NCBI GenBank assembly: GCA_017398725.1
Contig: JAFQFA010000017.1
Span: 1 to 64,000 of the forward strand
Origin: Oscillospiraceae bacterium
GTDB taxonomy: Bacteria > Bacillota > Clostridia > Oscillospirales > Oscillospiraceae
Length of the DNA: 64,000 nt
Direction of reading: 5' to 3'
In this document: positions 42,891 to 50,980 of the stretch, piece by piece
How the letters are laid out: each line of letters begins with the position of its first letter
Position numbering within the stretch: position 1 is the first letter of the stretch
Position numbers and translations under genes: made by a program
The notes under the pieces: generated by a model
Told to the model about the DNA's origin: nothing
Seen by the model: the letters and a program-made list of their open reading frames with translations, nothing else
Database searches by the model: none

Positions 42891-43562
42891 CTATAGTATT
42901 TCGGCCAAAACGTTTGTCATGAAATCTTTATAAATATCATAACCAAGCTGGTTGAAGTGAATTTCATCTTCCACGTAGATATCTTCCCGGATCTTTTCCC
43001 GATCAAAGATACCGGCATCTGCAGGATCTTTCCAGAAGCCTGCGCAATCTGCATGGCAAATCATCTTGGTATCTTTGTGTCTTGCACAGTACTCCCGGCA
43101 GAGCTGTTGGAATTCCTCGCAAAAACGAGTGACGAAGTCATTGTTGTATTTTAAGGTGGGGCGGGCATCGCATAAGTATAGCCGGATGCCGGGGAAATCT
43201 GTCCGGGCGGCTGCCAGCAGCTTTGCCAGATTGGTCATGATCTCGTTGGGACTGTAACCCCAGCCGCGGTCGTTATGTACAATGGAGATAACCAGCGCCC
43301 GAGGAGCCCAAGGCTTGATGGCGCGGCCATAGTAGTAAAGAAGCTCTTCGGCGGTGGAACTGCCAAAACCGTGGTTAATGCAGGCCAAGCTACCGTCCTT
43401 TGCGCGGATATCCTCTTCCAGCGGGCGCATGCCGTATTTGGGGCTCCAGCGGGTAAATCCGGAGGAACCGTAAAACAGAATCTTACCGGTTTGAATAGGC
43501 TGCTGCTCAAATTCCAAAATTCTTTTTTCCAATCGGTCGAGGGGTACGCGGGGTTCGAACAT
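42891..43562 (-). CDS. SGNH/GDSL hydrolase-like protein, copy 2
   Basis: A 223-residue paralogue with ILFYGSSGF (serine), INHGFGSST, SIVHNDRG and DEIHFNQLGY. Order and spacing of the four blocks match copy 1, so a tandem duplication is likely. GAGAGGCG is upstream of ATG 43562. The pair forms a two-gene operon. Confidence 0.78.
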   Translation of the reverse strand: MFEPRVPLDRLEKRILEFEQQPIQTGKILFYGSSGFTRWSPKYGMRPLEEDIRAKDGSLACINHGFGSSTAEELLYYYGRAIKPWAPRALVISIVHNDRGWGYSPNEIMTNLAKLLAAARTDFPGIRLYLCDARPTLKYNNDFVTRFCEEFQQLCREYCARHKDTKMICHADCAGFWKDPADAGIFDREKIREDIYVEDEIHFNQLGYDIYKDFMTNVLAEIL

Positions 43563-43682
43563 AGATTATGACGCCTCTCTTTCGGGATAGGGTATCGGTA
43601 AAATGAAGGATCCGTTGCAGACTCAGTTCATTATACATGATTGCAGAATTGATTGCAATACTTTGTTGCCTGTATAGGAAAA

Positions 43683-43717
43683 ATCGGGGAAAATGCATTT
43701 TGGGCATTTTCCCCGAT
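43683..43717 (-). terminator. Terminator of the antiporter gene
   Basis: ATCGGGGAAAATGC/GCATTTTCCCCGAT, 14-base perfect arms around 7 bases, downstream of the antiporter on the minus strand. Confidence 0.8.
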
Positions 43718-43730
43718 GTGAAAGGCTTGA

Positions 43731-45017
43731 TTAACTGCTTTTCTGATTGGTGTTTGCGTTGAGCGTTCTGGCGCTTTTGCGGCCTTCGGGACGGATCTCT
43801 CCTACGGCAATCAAGGACCGTTTCGTGAGGCTGGGGCCGACCAGTTCATAGATGAGCACGGCGAAGAGTACCACGTTTCTGGTCAAATCCCCTTGGGGCA
43901 GGGAAGCGGCGGTTAACGCCATGCCCAGCGCGACGCCGGCTTGGGGTAAGAGGGTAATGCCCAGATTGTCGGTAATGGGTTTATCCTGCCGGGTTAAGCG
44001 GCAGCTAAGATTTGAGCCGTAATACTTACCGGCGGATCGGGCGAGAATGTAGATCACACCGATCAGCAGGGTAATGGGGCTGGCAAGCACATTCAGATCC
44101 AGTTCAGCGCCGGAGATGACAAAGAACAGAATGTTTAGAGGCATCGTCCAGCCTTCCACACGGTTCATTAGTTCTTCTGAGGTGTCGCAGATGTTGCAGA
44201 AGATTGTGCCGGTCATCATGCACACCAGCAACAGCGAGAAACCGCAGTGAATAGGACCGATTTGGAATTTCAATGTGGAAAGACCCACGGTCAGTAGAAC
44301 AAAGGCCACAGAGATGGTCATGCGCTTACTGCGGGAGTGGAAAAACTGCTCTACCCAGTTTAGAAGCCAACCCATTGCGGCCCCGAGACCTAGGGACAGA
44401 ATAATCTCCAAGAGGGGTTCGACTACAACAGCCAGCAGGCTGACATGTCCTTGGGACAGGGCGGTGGCGATACCGAAGGAAGCAGAAAACAGCAATAGAC
44501 CAACCGCGTCATCAATGGCAACAACCAGCATTAAAAGCCGGGTCAGGGGACCATCTGCTTTGTACTGGCGGACAACCATCAAAGTGGCTGCCGGTGCGGT
44601 GGCAGAGGCAATGGCGCCTAAAATAATTGCACTGGGGAGGGAAATGATATTGGGGAAGCAAAGATGCAGCAAAATCAGTACGGCATCCACCAGTAAGGTG
44701 GTGATCACCGCCTGCAAAATGCCGATGGTGATGGCTTTGGCACCGGTGGATTTGAGCTGACTCAGTCGGAATTCATTGCCGATGGTAAAGGCAATGAAGC
44801 CCAGCGCCGTTTGCGTTACAATGCTGAGTGTTTCTACTTGTTCCAAAGAATTGAAGCCGAAACCGGGCAGCCGAATGGAGCCAAGACAGAAAGGACCCAG
44901 TAAGAGACCTGCGATAAGGTATGCGGTGACAGCCGGCAGATGGATCAGTTTGGTCAGTCTGGAGAGCATCAAACCGCCCACCAAAGCGACAGCCAGACAG
45001 ATCAGGTAGGTTTGCAT
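43731..45017 (-). CDS. Cation/proton antiporter, CPA2 family
   Basis: A 428-residue polytopic membrane protein with about twelve hydrophobic segments, opening LICLAVALVGGLMLSRL and LPAVTAYLIAGLLLGPF, the CPA2 signature. LVVAIDDAVGLLLFS contains the paired aspartates of electrogenic Na+/H+ exchangers. It probably exchanges sodium or potassium for protons. The cytosolic tail is short, with no TrkA domain. GAAGGCG precedes the start. Confidence 0.88.
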   Translation of the reverse strand: MQTYLICLAVALVGGLMLSRLTKLIHLPAVTAYLIAGLLLGPFCLGSIRLPGFGFNSLEQVETLSIVTQTALGFIAFTIGNEFRLSQLKSTGAKAITIGILQAVITTLLVDAVLILLHLCFPNIISLPSAIILGAIASATAPAATLMVVRQYKADGPLTRLLMLVVAIDDAVGLLLFSASFGIATALSQGHVSLLAVVVEPLLEIILSLGLGAAMGWLLNWVEQFFHSRSKRMTISVAFVLLTVGLSTLKFQIGPIHCGFSLLLVCMMTGTIFCNICDTSEELMNRVEGWTMPLNILFFVISGAELDLNVLASPITLLIGVIYILARSAGKYYGSNLSCRLTRQDKPITDNLGITLLPQAGVALGMALTAASLPQGDLTRNVVLFAVLIYELVGPSLTKRSLIAVGEIRPEGRKSARTLNANTNQKSS

Positions 45018-45370
45018 TTAAATTCGCCTTCTTTTATAAGAAATAGAGATGACTTTTGACCTGCCGTATCATATACCCTTGCGCAGAAAAAAACAAGCGC
45101 AATAAGTGCCAAACTTTAATGAATTTACGGACTTTCTTTGGGCTATTTTGTCGATGTTTGTTCATCTTAGTTATAATTTGCAAAACCTGTCGGTATCATT
45201 GTGCGGTGTTTGTTCCCGGGAAAGTAAACGGTCGAGGGGAAAGTGCCTTTTACGGAAATCTTTTTGCTTTTCATAAATGAGAACCATTGTAAAAAAAGCG
45301 AGAAAACTACTTGACAAATGATAATCCTGTGCTATAATACAAAAGCTGTCTGCAATCGCGGACGCAATAT
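45018..45370. other. Gene-free region before tRNA-Ala
   Basis: No coding region is supported; an open frame of 74 codons at 45056 lacks a ribosome site. Only the tRNA promoter is recognisable. Confidence 0.7.
45311..45338 (+). promoter_or_regulatory. Promoter of tRNA-Ala
   Basis: TTGACA (45311-45316), 16-base spacer, TATAAT (45333-45338), 32 bases before the tRNA. Confidence 0.85.
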
Positions 45371-45446
<76 letters not shown>

Positions 45447-45453
45447 AACTTAA

Positions 45454-45485
45454 TTCCGGAAACTCACCGTTTCCGGAACTTTTTT
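45454..45485 (+). terminator. Terminator of tRNA-Ala
   Basis: TTCCGGAAA/TTTCCGGAA with 7-base loop, followed by CTTTTTTG. Confidence 0.85.
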
Positions 45486-45571
45486 GTTTATAAAACCATA
45501 TTTTCACCTCCAAAATCGTATTTTTCCAAACCCGCCCCGAAACCCCAGCACTAAATTTCGAAACACTTTTA

Positions 45572-45613
45572 ACACGAGTTGACACGAGTTTAATTCATGT
45601 CGAATTCATGTCG
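45572..45613 (+). repeat. Two adjacent tandem repeats
   Basis: ACACGAGTT-G then ACACGAGTT-T (10 bp period, 45572-45591), followed by AATTCATGTCG twice (11 bp period, 45592-45613). Periods near one helical turn suit a protein-binding array such as integrase arm sites. Confidence 0.75.
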
Positions 45614-45715
45614 AGGTTTTGCATTATTTCTTTTAGGGCCAATTTATCGCCCAAATTTCGTCCGTTACGTTTTTCTGGCACGTTGCGTCCGTCTGTCAAA
45701 CCAACTTTCTATCTG

Positions 45716-45750
45716 ACCTCTTGAATCACGTTCAAACACATTCAAGAGGT
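45716..45750. repeat. Dyad copying the tRNA-Ala anticodon arm
   Basis: ACCTCTTGAAT (45716-45726) and its inverse ATTCAAGAGGT (45740-45750). The second half, CATTCAAGAGGT, is identical to 12 bases of the tRNA-Ala anticodon loop and arm at 45406-45417. Confidence 0.75.
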
Positions 45751-45784
45751 TACGCCTCCTTTCCTTTTCTTTTTATATAACGAA

Positions 45785-45817
45785 AGAAGAGTGTGCCGTT
45801 TATCGGTACACTCTTCT
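45785..45817 (-). terminator. Terminator of the SatD/DUF3307 operon
   Basis: AGAAGAGTGT...ACACTCTTCT with an inner CCG/CGG pairing, 27 bases after the DUF3307 stop on the minus strand. Confidence 0.7.
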
Positions 45818-45844
45818 CTGCTATAACATATAATTTTGAATACA

Positions 45845-46582
45845 TTACAGTATCTTATAAAGCAAAAACACCAATGCTGCAAGCACCAAACTTGCCAAAG
45901 TACCAAGGAGGTACTTATTTCTGAACTCGTCTTTTTCTAGATCTTTTGATCTTGCCCAAGTTTTTACAGTGATAACAACCGCAATTGCTGCTAAATTTCC
46001 AAGGTAAGCAAATACTACAACCAATACTCTTTCGAGAATTCCAATAACTGATCCAACATCAAATAAGCCGATTTCGGTTGTATCCGAGAAAATGTCTTTC
46101 ATCACTTTGTTTATCAAAATTGAACAAGGTGAAATTAGCAATAAAACAACCAGGGCAACTTTTAATGGGACAGTGTAGGCAGAAATATCAGCGGTAAAAC
46201 TACCCCATCTAAACAAGAAATACAAAACACTGATATGTACCGCTTGATCACCAAGGAACACAAGAGTATTTTTAAATTTCTTGTTAGCGCAACACGAAAT
46301 CATATCAACAACAGCGTGGGAAATGAGAAGAACGCCGAATGTAATTGCTACCGTTGCAAAATTTGCGACAAAGAACAAAGCCAAAAATGGAATCGCATAA
46401 ATCAGGCTGTGGATAATAATATACCCCAGTTTAAACTTTGTGTCAGCGGTACACTTCTTGGTTTGTTTGCACCGGTTGCATTCGGAACTGATCTGGGCAC
46501 CTTTACACTTAGCTACCTTATCAGTTTGCAAATAGAAGTCACCAATCAAATGGAGAATCAGCAATAGTATAAAATTAATCAT
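45845..46582 (-). CDS. DUF3307 membrane protein, SatD partner
   Basis: A 245-residue polytopic protein of the DUF3307 family. The family signature LHLIGDFYLQTDKVAKCK is at the N-terminus, and HSLIYAIPF and ISHAVVDMI are typical later segments. About six to seven membrane helices. A Cys-rich insertion (CNRCKQTKKC) at about 37-45 may bind metal. It overlaps the SatD gene by four bases (ATGA), so the two are a unit. Function unknown; as the membrane partner of a cyclase-fold protein it could be an effector. Confidence 0.8.
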   Translation of the reverse strand: MINFILLLILHLIGDFYLQTDKVAKCKGAQISSECNRCKQTKKCTADTKFKLGYIIIHSLIYAIPFLALFFVANFATVAITFGVLLISHAVVDMISCCANKKFKNTLVFLGDQAVHISVLYFLFRWGSFTADISAYTVPLKVALVVLLLISPCSILINKVMKDIFSDTTEIGLFDVGSVIGILERVLVVVFAYLGNLAAIAVVITVKTWARSKDLEKDEFRNKYLLGTLASLVLAALVFLLYKIL

Positions 46583-47430
46583 AATCTCTCTCCCAGCATT
46601 TCATATATGGCCCTGTCCATTGTTCGGCTTTCCTTAATCTTACCCAATGAAACATATCGATCTATGTTTTGCCGACTCGTGTTCATTATTTGAGCAATAA
46701 TTGTTGACATGCCGCGTATCCAGTATTCTTCCATAACAAAGAACTTTTCAGAATAATCTCTTTCCTCATGTAAATTTCTTAGATCAAACAACATACCTAG
46801 ATTGATATTCAGAAGATCCTCATCCCTATACCTACTAATCACTTTGTTCCAGCGTTCTTGATGAATCAGTTGAAGCCGATTATGCAAGATAAACTCATAA
46901 AATCCCGGATCTTCTTCAATTGCACAAATTGGTGAAATAATGTCTGCAACTAATTCTATCAAGCGTGCGATTTGTGATTGTTTAGATTTAATCTCAATGT
47001 TGGATGCACAGAATATATTTAGATATCTATCATTTGGAGACATTGTATTGAAGCATATGGCATTACTTTTTTTCTTTGTAATCGCCTCAATTGCATCACG
47101 TGCCAAGTAATATGCTGTACCATCAAACGCCGAAGACGACCATTCTTCTATATCGTACTTTATCTCTCCGTAGCCAATGCCACACCTGATTTTGATTGGA
47201 TATATTAGTAACTGCAATTTCCTGATATATAAGAATGCTGATCGAACATCACGGAATAAACCTTGAAACTCATCACCCGCACTTGAAACAACTTCCTTTT
47301 TAATTGAGTCTCTAAATATATAATTAAGATATGAGATGCTTTCCATGAGCACTCTTTGGACATCGTATCTGTCTAGATAACGCCTTGAATCGACAACATC
47401 AAACATTACGGCCGCATATTTCACTGCCAT
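46579..47430 (-). CDS. SatD family protein
   Basis: A 283-residue SatD-family protein. FDVVDSR (Asp11) and SAGDEFQG (Asp53-Glu54) stand where class III cyclases and GGDEF enzymes hold metal-binding acids, and RCGIGYGEI follows in matching order. The C-terminus has a helix-turn-helix (IIAQIMNTSRQNIDRYVSLG, about 241-260). SatD was named for acid tolerance in Streptococcus, but biochemical activity is not established to my knowledge. AAAGGAGA precedes the start. It lies across an array of dyads from a divergent operon. Confidence 0.8.
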   Translation of the reverse strand: MAVKYAAVMFDVVDSRRYLDRYDVQRVLMESISYLNYIFRDSIKKEVVSSAGDEFQGLFRDVRSAFLYIRKLQLLIYPIKIRCGIGYGEIKYDIEEWSSSAFDGTAYYLARDAIEAITKKKSNAICFNTMSPNDRYLNIFCASNIEIKSKQSQIARLIELVADIISPICAIEEDPGFYEFILHNRLQLIHQERWNKVISRYRDEDLLNINLGMLFDLRNLHEERDYSEKFFVMEEYWIRGMSTIIAQIMNTSRQNIDRYVSLGKIKESRTMDRAIYEMLGERL

Positions 47431-47460
47431 ACATCTCCTTTTTGCAATCTATTTACTTCC

Positions 47461-47488
47461 ATTATACTCACTTTTTCAAAAAAAGCAA
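47461..47488 (-). promoter_or_regulatory. Promoter of satD-DUF3307
   Basis: Minus strand TTGCTT (47483-47488), 16-base spacer, TATAAT (47461-47466). The -35 box overlaps the first dyad. Confidence 0.65.
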
Positions 47489-47560
47489 CATCTAAACGTT
47501 GCTTTTTTAATTCGCAACGTTATTTCGTTGCGTTTCTTATTTGCAACGTTAATTCATTGC
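47485..47560. repeat. Three dyads at exact 29-base spacing
   Basis: GCAACATCTAAACGTTGC (47485), GCAACGTTATTTCGTTGC (47514) and GCAACGTTAATTCATTGC (47543), each 18 bases with inverted GCAA/TTGC ends and starting exactly 29 bases apart. They lie between the divergent satD promoter and the 47656 gene promoter, so an operator array is likely. Confidence 0.82.
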
Positions 47561-47585
47561 GTTATACTTTGGACAAAGTCTTAGA

Positions 47586-47613
47586 TTGAAATTGCAGATA
47601 ATTCTGCTATACT
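47586..47613 (+). promoter_or_regulatory. Promoter of the three-gene operon at 47656
   Basis: TTGAAA (47586-47591), 16-base spacer, TATACT (47608-47613). Confidence 0.6.
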
Positions 47614-47655
47614 TATGTTAAGCAAATGCATCCTCATCCTGTAGGGAGGTCCTTT

Positions 47656-47928
47656 ATGAAATTCAATCTAAACAGCAACCTTTTAAATGCATATAAAACT
47701 AGTAACAAAAATCCAAACTATTCTTTATCATTTCTTCTTAGTAGTTTGGACCTCAATTCCTGCAATTTAGCTATTGATCTAGTTAATACCTTTAATCTTT
47801 CTGGCGAAGCAACTGCCTTTGAGCTAGACAGCTCAAACACACAAACAATCCAAAAAATCTTCAAGAAAATTGATTCTTCTCTTGTCGAGCGCCTCTTATG
47901 GATCGCACTCTTCTTTCCGGAGATCTAA
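47656..47928 (+). CDS. Small protein of unknown function
   Basis: A 90-residue, Asn/Ser/Leu-rich protein with a hydrophobic end. Not recognised. GGGAGGT is 5 bases before ATG 47656, better than the upstream ATG at 47626. Its stop is one base before the next start. First gene of a three-gene operon divergent from SatD. Confidence 0.65.
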   Translation: MKFNLNSNLLNAYKTSNKNPNYSLSFLLSSLDLNSCNLAIDLVNTFNLSGEATAFELDSSNTQTIQKIFKKIDSSLVERLLWIALFFPEI

Positions 47929-47929
47929 T

Positions 47930-49015
47930 ATGGGTAAAAGTAACGAAACATATATGCATGCATTGACGACTGTTGAAAACAATATATCGTCAACACTTGC
48001 AAATATACAGCTTTCCACTACCGATAATGCCCCCGTTCTGTCTATGAGTTCTTCCAATCTCGATGCATGGGATTATTGTTATTCTATCGCCATCGGTCTT
48101 GCAGGAGTTTTTATAGCAACAAACGAATCCTTTGCGCATTATCTAGATCAAATACATAAATCTGCTAGTTCTGCCACTGGCGATTATGATAGATTTCAAA
48201 GCTTTTTAGGAAATGCTCTGCATCACAAAGGTGACCATATAGATGCTATTGAACTTCCTTTTAAGAATAGGAACGGCGACAATGCCTACGCCCTTTTCCA
48301 TAGACTGCTTTGGGGCCATGATATCTTTTCTGTGGGAGATGACAATCCTTTTTTCTTAATGATCAATCAGCAAGGTTTGTCAGGAATATTGCAGACTGTA
48401 CGACACCTTTTAGCCGATACAACGTCAAAGCAAGGACTTCCTCTACCTGGAAGCTCATTTTTCGATGTAGTTGAGGGGAACGGTAAAACATCCAATTATC
48501 TTATACATATCGCCCAGCAACTCTCAAGTGAAAGTACCGGTACAAAAGCAAGTGCACAGGAGATATACTCACACATGATGACTATCCGTGCACAAGATGT
48601 AACTGCTGGTGTAGTAGTCAAGTTTGTAACGGAGCTTTACTTTCTTATCCGCAAAATTGAAAACGATATTCGCAGGGCAGAAATTTGTCTCATCGCCTAT
48701 GCCGTCAATTTCTTTGGTGAAGCTGCGCTTGGATGCGTAAAGCAAAACGGAGTTCCCTATATCAACATTCCTCTAGCCGGTGCCATGGCTACCTCTTTTG
48801 CTCAATTTTGTTACTATAACAACAGGGAACTTCGCGGCATCACGGCAAAAACGGAAGATCTTCACGCCAAAGTGAACGAGCTAGAGAAAACTATTAATAA
48901 AAATCCGCTCACTCTACCAGCTATAACTTCCGCCGAAGAATACCTTTCGCTTTCTGCCAATGTAGATTCAAATGTGAATGAGTTGCTGGACTTCTTTAGA
49001 AAGGAAATACAATGA
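47930..49015 (+). CDS. Protein of unknown function with hydrophobic helices
   Basis: A 361-residue protein I do not recognise. It has hydrophobic helices at about 50-70 (YCYSIAIGLAGVFIA) and 225-285 (VVVKFVTELYFLI, ICLIAYAVNFFGEAAL), a conserved-looking HRLLWGHDIFS block near 120, and a C-terminal coiled coil (about 300-325). These suggest a membrane-associated protein. It overlaps the next gene by four bases. Context points to a defence or stress function, by inference only. Confidence 0.65.
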   Translation: MGKSNETYMHALTTVENNISSTLANIQLSTTDNAPVLSMSSSNLDAWDYCYSIAIGLAGVFIATNESFAHYLDQIHKSASSATGDYDRFQSFLGNALHHKGDHIDAIELPFKNRNGDNAYALFHRLLWGHDIFSVGDDNPFFLMINQQGLSGILQTVRHLLADTTSKQGLPLPGSSFFDVVEGNGKTSNYLIHIAQQLSSESTGTKASAQEIYSHMMTIRAQDVTAGVVVKFVTELYFLIRKIENDIRRAEICLIAYAVNFFGEAALGCVKQNGVPYINIPLAGAMATSFAQFCYYNNRELRGITAKTEDLHAKVNELEKTINKNPLTLPAITSAEEYLSLSANVDSNVNELLDFFRKEIQ

Positions 49016-49518
49016 AAAAAATTCTTAATTGGATACTTTGGCCTCTAATTGCTATTCTGAGCTTTCTAATTGGTCTGTTTGCTCGACAGCCTGCAATTAA
49101 TAAGCTAAAAAAACAAGTAACATTGCTACAACAGGATAATGAAAAGCTGCTGAATATAATTGAGACAAACCACCAGTCTTTTCAAGAATTGCTTGTCCAA
49201 CATAAAGCTCTAAAGGCTATACAGATTAGTAAAAAGACAGCCCTCAAGGATCAAATGGTTGAAAACCTAATCATGCAATATGCCGTCAAAGAATACCTTA
49301 CCCTATTGCTAAAATGCGGTAAGTACGGGCAAAAACTCGAAAAGGACGAACTTGTCTTTTTCAGTGCATTCGAAAAAGTGATTAACGGGAAAACTCTGTC
49401 TTCTGGCAACAAAGTAAATATCAAAGATTATATCCTTAGTCGGCATAAAGCCAATATCAAAAAATTACAAGAATGTGATTATTCCCATATTCTCAAAGAA
49501 CTGCAAGAAACCCACTAA
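49012..49518 (+). CDS. Membrane-anchored coiled-coil protein, unknown function
   Basis: A 168-residue protein with an N-terminal membrane helix (about 5-24) followed by a coiled coil (about 30-70, INKLKKQVTLLQQDNEKLL) and a helical, basic C-terminal domain. Not recognised. ATGA overlap with the upstream gene; GGAAA is the only ribosome-site-like motif. Last gene of the operon, followed by a shared terminator. Confidence 0.65.
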   Translation: MKKILNWILWPLIAILSFLIGLFARQPAINKLKKQVTLLQQDNEKLLNIIETNHQSFQELLVQHKALKAIQISKKTALKDQMVENLIMQYAVKEYLTLLLKCGKYGQKLEKDELVFFSAFEKVINGKTLSSGNKVNIKDYILSRHKANIKKLQECDYSHILKELQETH

Positions 49519-49531
49519 TTATCATATAACA

Positions 49532-49572
49532 AAACAGCCCGGCAGAGTTACACTAACTCAGCTAGGCTGTTT
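49532..49572. terminator. Bidirectional terminator
   Basis: AAACAGCC...GAGTT/AACTC...GGCTGTTT with internal mismatches; serves the operon on the plus strand and the SWIM gene on the minus strand. Confidence 0.75.
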
Positions 49573-49596
49573 CTTAATCTATAGCTATATCATATC

Positions 49597-50400
49597 TTAA
49601 AGCACAAAACTTCCGGTTTCGTGACTATCGATAGCAAACCTAAATAAATCACCTTTAACAATGGCTGCAAAGTAACCGTGATGCAAATCAGCGTAGTGCT
49701 TTTCAATCAGCCCCAATGTCTCCTTCATCTGCATCATTGCCGCCACTTCATGCTTGCAGGTGTAACCGCAGGGGCAAGAGCAAATCAAGTTGCGAATTTC
49801 GCCGTCTGTAAAATCAAACTCCACCTCATATGCGCGCTCGCCCTCTACAATGGCTTTGCCATGATCGTCATCCACGCAGATGTAGCGAACATGGTTGTCC
49901 ATAAAGTACTCTCTTCCACGCTCCCAGACCTCCCGAGAGACTTTCATGTCACCCAGCTTGTCCAAGATGATCACAGTATCGTCGTTGCCGGTCTCGTACT
50001 CATCCTCTGCCTTCACCGGAGGCAGATACCATGTGCGGATTTTCTCGTAGGGCAACACGGATGCATTGAAGCTTACAAAATGAGAGCCAGCCATATGCAT
50101 CTGGCCAGACACATTAGTATCCGCCATACTGATGACCTTCTTATAATCCGCCACCTTGATTTTGAAGTTCTTGTTGACTTCGCGGACAATGCCGCGGATT
50201 CCCTCCAGCTTGCCACCCACGAAAACAAAGTCGCCACGCTTCAAATCAAACTGATTATTGAAGTATGTAAGCGTCTGATTTTGCTCCGGGAAGTACACCT
50301 GCACCAAGCTCTTCACTGGCACAGTTGCCTGCTGAACCAGCGGCTCCATCTCCACCTTCTTGGACTCATCATTAAATACAAAACCAATAGGAAACTTCAT
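49597..50400 (-). CDS. SWIM zinc-finger protein
   Basis: A 267-residue protein. The C-terminal half has CSCPCGYTCKH (about 219-229), the CxCx(n)CxH pattern of the SWIM zinc finger, which binds DNA or proteins and occurs with SNF2 helicases and transposases. The N-terminal part (about 30-110) looks like KOW/Tudor-like beta strands. No helicase is fused or adjacent. GGAGGG precedes the start. Monocistronic. Confidence 0.75.
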   Translation of the reverse strand: MKFPIGFVFNDESKKVEMEPLVQQATVPVKSLVQVYFPEQNQTLTYFNNQFDLKRGDFVFVGGKLEGIRGIVREVNKNFKIKVADYKKVISMADTNVSGQMHMAGSHFVSFNASVLPYEKIRTWYLPPVKAEDEYETGNDDTVIILDKLGDMKVSREVWERGREYFMDNHVRYICVDDDHGKAIVEGERAYEVEFDFTDGEIRNLICSCPCGYTCKHEVAAMMQMKETLGLIEKHYADLHHGYFAAIVKGDLFRFAIDSHETGSFVL

Positions 50401-50633
50401 TTTGTTTCCCTCCTTTCCTTTTGTGACGCTATTGTATCAAACTATTAGTCCAATAAAACGACACAATTAACGCACTTACTCTATTAGACTGCTATCCGCC
50501 ATTTTTTCGTATAAATCAGCAAAAATCGTGCGAATCTATAATTTTTCTTGCCTTTGTCCGTAACTGCTGCTATAATAAATAACAACGCTGCCTGCGGCGC
50601 TGTAATAGTGCCGGCAGTTGTATACCAACACAA

Positions 50634-50658
50634 AAAGCCCTGCCGAATGCAGGGCTTT
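50634..50658 (+). terminator. Attenuator-like hairpin before the HTH gene
   Basis: AAAGCCCTGC/GCAGGGCTTT, loop 5, followed by TACTTATTT, 24 bases before the HTH start. It could terminate or attenuate transcription into the gene. Confidence 0.6.
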
Positions 50659-50682
50659 TACTTATTTACCGGAGGAATAGAT

Positions 50683-50895
50683 ATGGCAGTTAGTTATAAG
50701 AAACTCTGGAAACTTCTCATCGATAAGGATATCAAAAAGAAAGACCTCAGCGCAAAAGCGGGTGTCAGCCCTGCTACCATTACCAAAATGGGCAAAGGTG
50801 GGCATGTTACTACCGAAGTGCTACTAAAGATTTGCACCGCTCTTGATTGCGGCGTCGACGACATTATGGAGATTATCCCTGAATCAGCCCTATAA
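50683..50895 (+). CDS. Cro/C1-type HTH regulator
   Basis: A 70-residue regulator made of a single xre-type helix-turn-helix (KKDLSAKAGVSPATITKMGKG) resembling YozG-like proteins. Such short HTH proteins often control restriction genes, as C proteins do; the methyltransferase operon begins 85 bases downstream. GGAGGA precedes ATG 50683, favoured over an upstream ATG that crosses the hairpin. Confidence 0.85.
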   Translation: MAVSYKKLWKLLIDKDIKKKDLSAKAGVSPATITKMGKGGHVTTEVLLKICTALDCGVDDIMEIIPESAL

Positions 50896-50980
50896 TTATC
50901 CAATTTATCGGACCATATTATTTATATTCTTACAGTATGGTGCAACAGTTTACAAAATATAGAAAACGGAGCAGATAGAC

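Larger units (their letters stand above)
45447..45844. other. Gene-free region between tRNA-Ala and the island genes
   Basis: Holds the tRNA terminator, tandem short repeats (45572-45613), a dyad repeating part of the tRNA (45716-45750) and the terminator of the DUF3307 gene. The layout suggests an attachment-site region, but no integrase gene is near. Confidence 0.6.

Noticed and set aside
45056..45280. Small open frame before tRNA-Ala
   Set aside because: No ribosome site, no recognisable protein features and low-complexity Cys/Phe-rich translation.
47485..47560. Possible CRISPR array with 29-base period
   Set aside because: Only three imperfect 18-base dyads, with AT-rich 11-base gaps too short for spacers and no cas genes nearby; it lies between divergent promoters.
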